A stretch of DNA of 64,000 bases. It comes from Planctomycetota bacterium. GTDB taxonomy: Bacteria; Planctomycetota; J058; JAJDCP01. The notes under the pieces were generated by a model. That model was not told the DNA's origin. It made no database searches and saw nothing but the letters and a program-made list of their open reading frames with translations. How positions within the stretch are numbered: position 1 is the first letter of the stretch; each line of letters begins with the position of its first letter. The stretch spans positions 35,546-99,545 of the forward strand of contig JAJDCP010000024.1 in the NCBI GenBank assembly GCA_029260765.1, given 5' to 3'. A program made the position numbers and the translations under genes. Below, piece by piece: positions 26,771 to 35,155 of this stretch.

Positions 26771-27726
26771 GCACCTGATCCTGCCGAGCGCAGGCCTCGA
26801 AGCGGCATTGTGCGCCCCGATGCAACATCGACGACGGGTAGATGCTCGATCGCACGCAAGCGCGCCTCGCCGTCCAACAAGCTGAGCCGCCCTTCGCCAT
26901 CGCGCGACTCCCTGAATCGGCTCTCGACCCAGGCGTCGCCGGCACTCACGGCCTCGGGGCCGGGCATGTCATCTCTGAGGAAGAACGCGTTGTTGCCTGC
27001 GCTATTGGACCCTATCAGTCGATAGCCCAACGTGCGTCCAAGAGACGCCAAGGCAGCGATAGAGGCTCCATAATAGAGGTTTGAGCTGTGGGCTTCGGAG
27101 CGCACGAAACGCTGGTCGTAAGGGACAGTCACTGCCCACTTCGGTCCGAAAACACTGTTGTATTCGCACACGACGATGCGTGGGCTGATGACTTGAAGGG
27201 CCTGCCAAACCCAATAGTCATTCCCGTCGATGTCGATCGACAGCAGGCCGATATCGCCCTCGATGCCGTGCTTCTCTATGAGCTGGTTGATGTTGTCTGC
27301 CGCGACGAACGCGCATTCAGCCTTGAGGTTGTAGCGCCAGTAGATGGGATCCCCGCGGATCGCAGCCACGTTGGCTGGGTCCCCGTCCAGGACCAGGCCG
27401 CCCCAGCCGCCTTCCACCAACAGGAATCGCGTGTTGGCTTCACGGTAGGTCTCGACGCCGAATTCGACAAACAAGCGGCGCTCGATAGGCACAACCTCGG
27501 TCAGGTGTTGCAGGATTCCGTCTTCTCCCCACTGGGAGTACACTTTGAATTCGGCATCCTGAATGCACTTGATGGGCCGTGTCCGAAGCTGGTGTCTCTC
27601 CAGGCGCCCTACGGCGCGTTGCAGCAGGTCCAGACGCGACTCGAGGCGACGCAGCACACTAAGCCCCGGCAGCCAGGACTGCACACGTGGAGAAAGCGAG
27701 CGGTGCACGAAGTCGCGTAGGGTCAT
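26767..27726 (-). CDS. FkbM-like methyltransferase-fold protein
   Basis: 319 residues. YSQWGEDGILQHL, FVEFGVETYREANTRFLL and LLSIDIDGNDYWVWQAL match the pattern of FkbM-related sugar methyltransferases and their uncharacterised relatives in polysaccharide loci. The usual glycine-rich SAM loop is not obvious, so enzymatic activity is uncertain. The N-terminal 50 residues are basic and coiled-coil-like. Its stop overlaps the epimerase start by four bases. Confidence 0.65.
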   Translation of the reverse strand: MTLRDFVHRSLSPRVQSWLPGLSVLRRLESRLDLLQRAVGRLERHQLRTRPIKCIQDAEFKVYSQWGEDGILQHLTEVVPIERRLFVEFGVETYREANTRFLLVEGGWGGLVLDGDPANVAAIRGDPIYWRYNLKAECAFVAADNINQLIEKHGIEGDIGLLSIDIDGNDYWVWQALQVISPRIVVCEYNSVFGPKWAVTVPYDQRFVRSEAHSSNLYYGASIAALASLGRTLGYRLIGSNSAGNNAFFLRDDMPGPEAVSAGDAWVESRFRESRDGEGRLSLLDGEARLRAIEHLPVVDVASGRTMPLRGLRSAGSGA

Positions 27727-27755
27727 CAGCCCCTCATTCTTGGGAATCGCTGAGA

Positions 27756-27761
27756 AGTATA
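27756..27761 (-). promoter_or_regulatory. Possible internal promoter (-10 only)
   Basis: TATACT on the minus strand (5/6 match), about 30 bases before the FkbM-like start, in the 88-base gap after the ABC exporter gene. No good -35 is present at 16-18 bases, so this is tentative. Confidence 0.25.
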
Positions 27762-27814
27762 CACGAGCCCAATCAGCAGAGAAAGGAGGGGGACGCCCGA
27801 TCCCAGCCCTCCCC

Positions 27815-29623
27815 TCACAGTTCCCCCACCCGCGCCATCTCCCGAAAAGTCGAGTTCTCCCGCAGCAACTCCTGGTACGTCCCTGACGCCCCGACCTTGC
27901 CGTCTTCGAGCAGGAAGATCCGGTCGCACGCCTGCACGGTGCTGAGCCGATGGGCGATCATGATGATGGTCTTCTGGTGCGACAAACTATGGATGGCATC
28001 CATGATCGCCTCTTCGGTGATGCCGTCCAGGGACGAGGTCGCCTCATCAAGCACCAACACTTCCGGATTGCGGTACAGCGCCCGAGCGATTCCGATCCGC
28101 TGCCGCTGGCCCCCGCTGAGCCGCACGCCGCGCTCGCCGAGCACCGTCTCGTAGCCTTGCGACAGCTCACTGACAACGAACTCATGGATCCGCGCCAATC
28201 TGGCTGCGTTTTCGACGGAGGTCTGGTCAATAGCGTCGAAGGGCACCCCGAACGCTATGTTGTGGGCGACGGTGTCGTCGCTGATGAAGATCTCCTGCGG
28301 CACGTAGCCCAGCTTCTGCTGCCAGGCCGAAAGGTAGGGACCTCGCAGCTCGACCCCATCCACCCGCATTACACCTTCTTGAGGCTGGAGCAGGCCGAGG
28401 ATCAGATCGACGCTGGTGGTTTTTCCTGAGCCCGTCGAACCGACAAAGCCGACGGTAGTATTGGCGCCGATCTCAAGGTTCAGGCCCCGCAGCACGTCGC
28501 TGTCTCCGCTGGGGTATCGGAAGCGTATCCCGTCGAGCTCGAGGGATCGCTCAAAGGCCAAGGAAGGCGCCGGTGTCTTTGACCGAGGAGGCGGTCCGCC
28601 CCGCATGTCTTGCTGGATGGCCGCCAGGCTGGGCACGGAGAACTGGGCCTGGGCAAAGGCGCGGAAGATCGATTGCAGACTCGGCATCAACTTGAAACCT
28701 GCGAAGGCATACAGCCCGAGCAGCGGAACGATGTCGACTAGATTCTGGCCTGACGCGATCAGGATCAGCAGGATCAAGAACAGCCCGCCGAAAGCCACCA
28801 ACTCCATCGCATAGCGTGGCAAGGCGCCGACGATGGCGATCGCGGCCAGAGTCACGGACGTGTTGCGGGACTCGACGGAGTAGCGGTCGGTGAAGACCTC
28901 TTCGCTGCCGTGCAGCTTGATGTGCTTTACGGCCCAGAACGCTTCGAGTGTCGCCTTCATTCGTCGCCGGTTGCTGAGGGTACACAACTGACCGGAGCGC
29001 TTCAACTTGCGCCGCAGCGCCCCCCAGATCAACCCGTAGGCCCCGCCCAACACGACCGCCATCACCAGGGCGAGCCTCCAGTTCTGGGCGACCACCAGGC
29101 CCATGATGCAGACCGAGACCACCGCCCGCGCGAACATCTCCACGCACGGAATCAGCAGCCGCGAGACCAGCCCCTGTACCTCAGAGTTGACCATGGTCGC
29201 CAACTCAGGGCTGCTACGCGCAAGGAAAAAACTGTAGTCCTCATACAAATACCGCCGCAGCAGCTTGAGCGAGAGTTTATGGGCCTGCAGCCAGGCAAAG
29301 CGCAGCAGGCGCCAGGTCGTAAAGGCGGTGAAACCGTTTCCCAGGGTCAAGATCGTCAGGCAGCCCGCCCCCATCGCGAACATGAAAGCCCGGGTCCCGT
29401 GCAACCCCAGAACCTGAAACCCCAACCCCTCGTAGATCGCGTGCAGCGTACTGCTCTGAAAGATCAGCTCCGGCTTGGCAACAACCCCCAGGAACGGCAT
29501 CACCGAGGCGATGCCGAAGACCTCGATCAGTGCCATCGCCACCACCGCCAGGGCCAGCATGAAGAGCCGGCGGCGGTCGCGCTTCTCGAGCAGTCCCAGA
29601 ACGTCTTTCAGCCGTTGCCACAT
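27815..29623 (-). CDS. MsbA-like ABC exporter (fused membrane and ATPase domains)
   Basis: 602 residues from the ATG at 29623, 19 bases after the carB stop; the frame is open further upstream inside carB. Several hydrophobic segments fill residues 20-310 (LFMLALAVVAMALIEVFG, LFLILLILIA). The ATPase domain has Walker A (GSTGSGKTTSVDL), signature (LSGGQRQRIGIARAL), Walker B (VLVLDEATSSLD) and the switch His in IMIAHRLSTV. It probably exports a lipid-linked glycan made by the neighbouring sugar genes. Its substrate is not directly shown. Confidence 0.9.
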   Translation of the reverse strand: MWQRLKDVLGLLEKRDRRRLFMLALAVVAMALIEVFGIASVMPFLGVVAKPELIFQSSTLHAIYEGLGFQVLGLHGTRAFMFAMGAGCLTILTLGNGFTAFTTWRLLRFAWLQAHKLSLKLLRRYLYEDYSFFLARSSPELATMVNSEVQGLVSRLLIPCVEMFARAVVSVCIMGLVVAQNWRLALVMAVVLGGAYGLIWGALRRKLKRSGQLCTLSNRRRMKATLEAFWAVKHIKLHGSEEVFTDRYSVESRNTSVTLAAIAIVGALPRYAMELVAFGGLFLILLILIASGQNLVDIVPLLGLYAFAGFKLMPSLQSIFRAFAQAQFSVPSLAAIQQDMRGGPPPRSKTPAPSLAFERSLELDGIRFRYPSGDSDVLRGLNLEIGANTTVGFVGSTGSGKTTSVDLILGLLQPQEGVMRVDGVELRGPYLSAWQQKLGYVPQEIFISDDTVAHNIAFGVPFDAIDQTSVENAARLARIHEFVVSELSQGYETVLGERGVRLSGGQRQRIGIARALYRNPEVLVLDEATSSLDGITEEAIMDAIHSLSHQKTIIMIAHRLSTVQACDRIFLLEDGKVGASGTYQELLRENSTFREMARVGEL

Positions 29624-29642
29624 AAGGCGCTCGCCGCTCCCC

Positions 29643-32600
29643 TCACATCCGGTATTCGTCCCAGGCCTTGCACTCCAGCGCGTCGATGCGGTACTTGCCG
29701 ACGGCGTCGACAAACAGCTCCGCGATCTGCAGGTTCGTGATCAGCGACACGCCATAGTCGGCAGCAGTCCGGCGGATCAGATAGTCGTTCGACAGCTCCA
29801 CCTTCTCGAAGTTCTTGGGAATGTTCACCACCAGGTCGATCTTGCCCTGCTTGATGTAGTCGATGGTGTTCGGCTTCTTCCCCGACGCCGGCCAGTGCAG
29901 CAAGGTGGTCTCGATGCCATTGCGCCCCAGGAAATCGTGCGTCCCCTCGGTCGCATAGAGCTGGTACTTCATCGCCACCAGCTTGACGACGTTCTTCAGG
30001 AAGGCCGCCTTGCTCTCGATCGGCCCGGTCGACAACAGAATGCTGCGCCGGGGAACCTTGTGGCCGACCGACAGGAAAGCCTTCAGGAAAGCCTCGTCCA
30101 TCTCGTCGCCGAAGCAGGCCACCTCGCCCGTCGAGGCCATCTCCACGCCCAGGATCGGGTCTGCGCCCTCCAGCCGTCCGAAGCTGAATTGCGGCACCTT
30201 GACGCCGACGAAGTCGGTCTGGAACTGCTCGTGCTTCACCGGCGTGAGCGTCTCCCCCATCATCAGCCGCGTGGCCAGGTCGATCAGGTTGACCCGGAAG
30301 ACCTTCGAGACAAAGGGGAAGCTGCGCGAAGCACGCAGATTGAGCTCGATCACACGGATATCGTTGTTCTTGGCCAGATACTGCACGTTGAAGGGCCCGT
30401 GGATCGAGAAGGCGCTCGCGATCGCGGCCGTGATCCGCTTGACGCGTCGCACGGTCTCGTAGTACAGCTTCTGGGGCGGTGTGACGATGGTCGCATCGCC
30501 CGAATGCACTCCGGCGTGCTCGACGTGCTCGGAGATCGCGTAGGCGATCAACTCACCGTGCTGGGCCACCGCGTCCATCTCGATCTCTTTGGCCCCATCG
30601 ATGAACTCCGAGATCACCACCGGGTACTCGTTGCTGACCTCCGCTGCCTCGCGCAGGTAGGTCTCGAGCAAGGCGTCGTTGTGTGCGACGTTCATCGCCG
30701 CCCCGGACAGCACATACGAAGGCCGCACCAATACCGGGTAGCCGACGGAGCGCGCGAAGGCCTTGGCCTCGTCGAGTGAGCTCAGCTCCTTCCAGGGGGG
30801 TTGCATGATCTCGAGCGCGTCCATCTTCGACGAGAACTTGTGCCGGTTCTCGGCGTTGTCGATGTCCCGCGGGGAGGTTCCCAGCACCCGCACGCCCTGT
30901 TCACTCAAAGGCATCGCCAGGTTGTTGGGGATCTGTCCGCCCATCGCCAGGATCACCCCTTCGGGCCGCTCTTTGTCGCAGATATCCAAAATGCGCTCGA
31001 GGTTCAGCTCCTCGAAATACAGCCGATCGCTGACGTCGTAGTCGGTGCTGACCGTCTCGGGGTTGTAGTTGATGACGATGGCCTTCTTGCCCTGGCGGCG
31101 CAGGCTCTCGACGCAGTTGACGCAGCACCAGTCGAATTCGACGCTCGAGCCGATGCGGTAGGCCCCGCTGCCGAGCACGATGACCGGTCCCTCCTCGTCG
31201 TCGGCACGGAAGGGGACGTCGTTCTCGGTCCCGTTGTAGGTCATGTAGAGATAATTGGTCGAGGTGGGAAACTCGCCGGCCAGCGTGTCGATCCGCTTGA
31301 CGCAGGGCACGATGTTGTAGTGCTTGCGCAGCCGACGGATGCTCAGCCCCGCCTGCCTGCGGTCTTGGCAGTCGACCACCAGGATCTGCCCGATCTGCTC
31401 GTCCGAGAAGCCGAGCTGCTTGGCATAGCGCAGCAGCCCCTCGGGCACGTTGCGGTCGGAAAAGTCGCGCAGCCTGGCCGCCACATCGACGATGTTCTTG
31501 AGCTTGCTGAGGAACCAGCGATCGACGGCGGTCAGCTCCGCGATCCGCTCGATGCTCATGCCCTGCTTCAAGGCCTGGGCGATGGCCAGGATGCGTCGGT
31601 CGGAGGGGTTTTTCAGCTCGCTCTCGAGGTCGTCGAACTCGATCCGGTTGCCGATGAAGCCCAGCAGCCCGATCTCGAGCATGCGCATGCCCTTCTGGAT
31701 CACCTCCTCGAACTTGCGCCCGATAGCCATCACCTCGCCGACGCTCTTCATGCCGCTGCCGATACGGCGGGACACCATCTTGAACTTCTTGAGGTCCCAA
31801 CGCGGCAGCTTGGCGACGACATAGTCGAGGGAAGGTTCGAAGCAGGCTTTGGTGATGCGCGTGATCGAGTTCTCGATGTCGGGCAGCTCATAGTTGAGCG
31901 CCAGCTTGGCGGCCACGAAAGCCAGCGGGTAGCCCGTAGCCTTCGACGCCAGCGCCGAGCTGCGCGACAGCCGCGCATTGACCTCGATGATGCGGTAGTC
32001 GCTCGATTCCGGATCCAGCGCGAACTGGATGTTGCACTCCCCGACGATGCCGAGGTGGCGGATCACCTCGATCGAGACCTCGCGCAGGTTGTGGTACTCG
32101 GTGTTGGTCAAGGTCTGCGAAGGCGCGATCACGATCGACTCGCCGGTGTGGATGCCGAGCGGATCGAAGTTCTCCATATTGCAGACGGTGATGCAGTTGT
32201 CGGCGCAGTCGCGTACGACCTCGTACTCGACTTCCTTCCAGCCCTTGAGCGACTTCTCCACCAGCACCTGCGGTGCCAACGACATTGTCTGGGCGACCAT
32301 GGTCTCGAGGTCTTTGCGGTTGTGCGCGAAGCCCGAGCCCTGCCCACCCAGCGTATACGCGGCGCGCAGAATCACCGGATAGCCCATCTCCTTGGCCGCC
32401 GCGGCAGCCTGCTTGACGGTCGTGCACGCGCGGCTGGTCGGGGTCTTGGCGCCGATCTCGTCGAGCTTCTTGACGAACAGCTCCCGGTCCTCAGAGCAGA
32501 TGATCGTATCGACAGGCGTCCCCAGCACCCGGACGCGGTATTGCGACAAGATCCCACGCCGGTAGAGCTCCACACCACAGTTCAGGGCTGTCTGACCGCC

Positions 32601-32873
32601 GAAGCTGAGCAGAATGCCGTCCGGTCGCTCACGGGCGATCACCTTCGAGACGAACTGGGCGTCGACGGGCAGGAAGTAGACCCGGTCCGCCAGTCCCTCG
32701 GAGGTCTGGATGGTGGCGATGTTCGGGTTGACCAGTATGGTCCGGATGCCCTCTTCCTTGAGGGCTTTGATCGCCTGCGAGCCCGAGTAGTCGAACTCGC
32801 CGGCCTGGCCGATGGAGAGGCCACCAGAACCGAGGATCAGGACTTTCTTCGGATGGATGCGTGCACTGGGCAT
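29643..32873 (-). CDS. carB: Carbamoyl-phosphate synthase large subunit
   Basis: 1076 residues, full length. Two homologous ATP-grasp halves are visible. The first begins KVLILGSGGLSIGQAGEFDYSG and the second VIVLGSGAYRIGSSVEFDW. A C-terminal MGS-like allosteric domain ends the protein. It makes carbamoyl phosphate from bicarbonate, ammonia and ATP for pyrimidine and arginine synthesis. It starts nine bases after carA. Confidence 0.97.
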   Translation of the reverse strand: MPSARIHPKKVLILGSGGLSIGQAGEFDYSGSQAIKALKEEGIRTILVNPNIATIQTSEGLADRVYFLPVDAQFVSKVIARERPDGILLSFGGQTALNCGVELYRRGILSQYRVRVLGTPVDTIICSEDRELFVKKLDEIGAKTPTSRACTTVKQAAAAAKEMGYPVILRAAYTLGGQGSGFAHNRKDLETMVAQTMSLAPQVLVEKSLKGWKEVEYEVVRDCADNCITVCNMENFDPLGIHTGESIVIAPSQTLTNTEYHNLREVSIEVIRHLGIVGECNIQFALDPESSDYRIIEVNARLSRSSALASKATGYPLAFVAAKLALNYELPDIENSITRITKACFEPSLDYVVAKLPRWDLKKFKMVSRRIGSGMKSVGEVMAIGRKFEEVIQKGMRMLEIGLLGFIGNRIEFDDLESELKNPSDRRILAIAQALKQGMSIERIAELTAVDRWFLSKLKNIVDVAARLRDFSDRNVPEGLLRYAKQLGFSDEQIGQILVVDCQDRRQAGLSIRRLRKHYNIVPCVKRIDTLAGEFPTSTNYLYMTYNGTENDVPFRADDEEGPVIVLGSGAYRIGSSVEFDWCCVNCVESLRRQGKKAIVINYNPETVSTDYDVSDRLYFEELNLERILDICDKERPEGVILAMGGQIPNNLAMPLSEQGVRVLGTSPRDIDNAENRHKFSSKMDALEIMQPPWKELSSLDEAKAFARSVGYPVLVRPSYVLSGAAMNVAHNDALLETYLREAAEVSNEYPVVISEFIDGAKEIEMDAVAQHGELIAYAISEHVEHAGVHSGDATIVTPPQKLYYETVRRVKRITAAIASAFSIHGPFNVQYLAKNNDIRVIELNLRASRSFPFVSKVFRVNLIDLATRLMMGETLTPVKHEQFQTDFVGVKVPQFSFGRLEGADPILGVEMASTGEVACFGDEMDEAFLKAFLSVGHKVPRRSILLSTGPIESKAAFLKNVVKLVAMKYQLYATEGTHDFLGRNGIETTLLHWPASGKKPNTIDYIKQGKIDLVVNIPKNFEKVELSNDYLIRRTAADYGVSLITNLQIAELFVDAVGKYRIDALECKAWDEYRM

Positions 32874-32882
32874 TGGGTTCTC

Positions 32883-33998
32883 TCAGGCGTGGGCTTGCTT
32901 ACAGCGTTCGACGAGCTTGCAGAAATCGTGGACCAGGAAGCGCGTGTCGGTCGGCCCTCCACAGGCCTCAGGGTGGAACTGGACACCTGAGAAGGGCAAT
33001 TCCCGATGGCAGATGCCCTCATTGGTGCCGTCGTTGGCGTTCCGGTAGGTCTCCTTCCAATCCTCAGGAAGGCTGCTGGCATCCAGCGCGAAGCCGTGGT
33101 TCTGGCTGGTGATGTAGCAGCGCCGGGTCTCGACATTCTGGCAGGGCTGATTGTGGCTCCGATGGCCGTACTTCAGCTTGTAGGTCCGCCCGCCGGCGGC
33201 AAGTCCCAGCAGTTGGTTTCCCAGGCAGATGCCGAAGATCGGCTTGCGGCGTTCGAAGGCCTTCTGCAGATGGGCGATCGTGGCTTTGCAGAGGGCAGGG
33301 TCGCCAGGCCCGTTGGACACGAACACGCCGTCGTAGTCGAGGCTGTTGAAGTCATAGTCCCAGGGCACGCGGATGATCTCGACGGGGTTCTGCAGCAAGC
33401 AGCCCAGGATGCTGTTCTTGACGCCGCAGTCGACCACCACGATGCGCAGCGGTCCGTCGCCGTAGCGGGTGACTTTCTTGATCGACACCTCCGCCACCAG
33501 ATTGCTGGTGTTGGGGTCCTCAAAGGGCAGGCTGTCGTCGTCCCCGAAGCGCAGCTTGCCGGGCGTGGCGCCGTTGTCGCGCAGCAGCTTGGTCAGCGCA
33601 CGCGTGTCGACGCCGAACAGCCCCGGAATCCCGTGCTCCTTCAGCCAGGCGTCGAGGCTCTGCACCTTGCTGTAGTGATGGGGCTCTTCGCAGTGCTCGG
33701 AGACCACCAGCCCGCGGATGTGGATGCGTTCCGACTCGCGGTTGCGGGGCAGCCCCCAGGCACCGGTCTCGAGCGCGTCGATGCCGTAGTTGCCGATCAG
33801 CGGGTAGGTCAGCACCAGGATCTGCCCTGAGTAGGACGGATCGGAGAGCGATTCGGGGTAGCCGACCATGCCGGTGTTGAACACGACCTCGCCGTTGCAG
33901 CTGCGGGACGCGCCGAAAGAGTAGCCGGGAAACTCCGTCCCGTCCGCCAGCACCAGGGTCATGTCCGGGTTGCGCGCCCAGAATTCTCCGTCAGACAT
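32883..33998 (-). CDS. carA: Carbamoyl-phosphate synthase small subunit
   Basis: 371 residues, normal length. The N-terminal CPSase domain has LVLADGTEFPGYSFGA. The C-terminal class I glutamine amidotransferase has GPGDP, the nucleophile elbow IFGICLGNQLLGLAAGG and the terminal VQFHPEA. It channels ammonia from glutamine to CarB. The start ATG at 33998 has AGGA upstream; a second ATG is twelve codons in. Confidence 0.97.
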   Translation of the reverse strand: MSDGEFWARNPDMTLVLADGTEFPGYSFGASRSCNGEVVFNTGMVGYPESLSDPSYSGQILVLTYPLIGNYGIDALETGAWGLPRNRESERIHIRGLVVSEHCEEPHHYSKVQSLDAWLKEHGIPGLFGVDTRALTKLLRDNGATPGKLRFGDDDSLPFEDPNTSNLVAEVSIKKVTRYGDGPLRIVVVDCGVKNSILGCLLQNPVEIIRVPWDYDFNSLDYDGVFVSNGPGDPALCKATIAHLQKAFERRKPIFGICLGNQLLGLAAGGRTYKLKYGHRSHNQPCQNVETRRCYITSQNHGFALDASSLPEDWKETYRNANDGTNEGICHRELPFSGVQFHPEACGGPTDTRFLVHDFCKLVERCKQAHA

Positions 33999-34074
33999 GT
34001 GCGAGCCGTCCTATGGGGTTCCGAGCCGGGCGCGTGCGCGGCCTCAGGAAAAAATGAGAGCACCCGGGAGATGG

Positions 34075-34560
34075 CTATCTCGGTGTGGACAGTGAGTCGC
34101 GGTACTCTCGGATGATGTTGATGTTCTCGATCGCATAGCGTGCGGCCGCCTCGATCTGGGATTGACGGAACTTGCGCAGTCCGTCGAAGTCATCGGGCGC
34201 GGGTTTCTGCATTCCTAGCTTACGCAGCACCACGTCGGAGTTGCCCAGGCAATGGAAGAGCAGATACAGTTGGACTTCTTCGCTGCGCAACTCGAATTCG
34301 CTGCGCTTGAGCACGTATTTCTGTACCTGTGCGTGGTCGACGGAACTGTCGATCGTCACGCAGCTGCCGTCGCCGTTGCCTTGCAAGTACAGCGCCCATT
34401 CGAACTGGCGCAACTTGCGGAACTCGATGTACTCGATCTCATGTTGAGCCAGCAACTTCTGCAAGTGGCGGAACTTCAGCCCGAAGAATTCCCCGATCGC
34501 GTCCTGGATGAACTCGGGAATGGGATCAGGGAAGACATTGCTGTTGACCCAGAAAAGCAT
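34075..34560 (-). CDS. Hypothetical protein upstream of carA
   Basis: 161 residues. No family is recognised. It is a mixed-charge, helix-rich soluble protein (FRHLQKLLAQHEIEYIEF, RKFRQSQIEAAARYAIENI). It lies 76 bases upstream of carA in the same direction. Its composition and codon use look like a real gene, and the opposite strand gives no better protein. The function is unknown. Confidence 0.6.
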   Translation of the reverse strand: MLFWVNSNVFPDPIPEFIQDAIGEFFGLKFRHLQKLLAQHEIEYIEFRKLRQFEWALYLQGNGDGSCVTIDSSVDHAQVQKYVLKRSEFELRSEEVQLYLLFHCLGNSDVVLRKLGMQKPAPDDFDGLRKFRQSQIEAAARYAIENINIIREYRDSLSTPR

Positions 34561-34613
34561 GCCGACCTCGAGGGCATCGAGAGATGAGACAGACCCTGAA
34601 CTTGTAGGCTACC

Positions 34614-34964
34614 ATGTTAGAGACCCCGCCCCCTAATGCAAGGGCCTGGCCGTCCGCTAGGCATGCGGTGGGAAGTCCAGGAGGTCGGGAGTTGAGCGAG
34701 CGAGAGCTGCAGTCGTGGGTGTTCGCGCAGGGCCGTGAGGATGATGCATTCTGGATCTTTTTGGGGCGGTATGCGCTTTCCGAAGGCTGCCTTCCTGTCC
34801 TGATGCGGTGTTTCCCCGAGCGGCGCGCCCTGTTCGAGCAATGCCGGTCCGCCCCACCCCAGGTGGCCTCGGACGGCAATCCGAAAGATCATGATTTCCT
34901 GGCAGGTTTCCGCCTGCGCCTGTTGACTTTGCGATCTAGCCCGGATCCGTCACCAGGATCGTAG
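34614..34964 (+). CDS. Possible small hypothetical protein
   Basis: 116 residues from the ATG at 34614. The central part (LSERELQSWVFAQG, DDAFWIFLGRYALSE) looks protein-like, while both ends are Pro/Arg-rich and low in information. No ribosome-binding site is evident. An antisense frame of similar length reads as low-complexity sequence. The 595-base space between flanking genes otherwise holds nothing I can identify, so this is tentative. Confidence 0.3.
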   Translation: MLETPPPNARAWPSARHAVGSPGGRELSERELQSWVFAQGREDDAFWIFLGRYALSEGCLPVLMRCFPERRALFEQCRSAPPQVASDGNPKDHDFLAGFRLRLLTLRSSPDPSPGS

Positions 34965-35155
34965 CGAGGACCCGGATGGCCGAGAGAATTCGAACTTGAG
35001 CAGCGCAGACGCTACGGGGATATCTTCGAGCAGCGAGAGGTCGAATTCGCCGGTCAGGCGGGGCCGCAGCAGAAACTGGTGACGGATTCGGGCTAACACC
35101 GCCGGTTGAGGGACTCCCAGGACTCACCCAGCTGAAGCCGCATTGGAGGAAGCCC

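Noticed and set aside
30801..32990. A 729-codon open frame on the plus strand
   Set aside because: It is antisense to carB, a full-length, highly conserved gene. Its Leu/Val/Asp/Arg-rich composition is a mirror of GC-rich codon bias.
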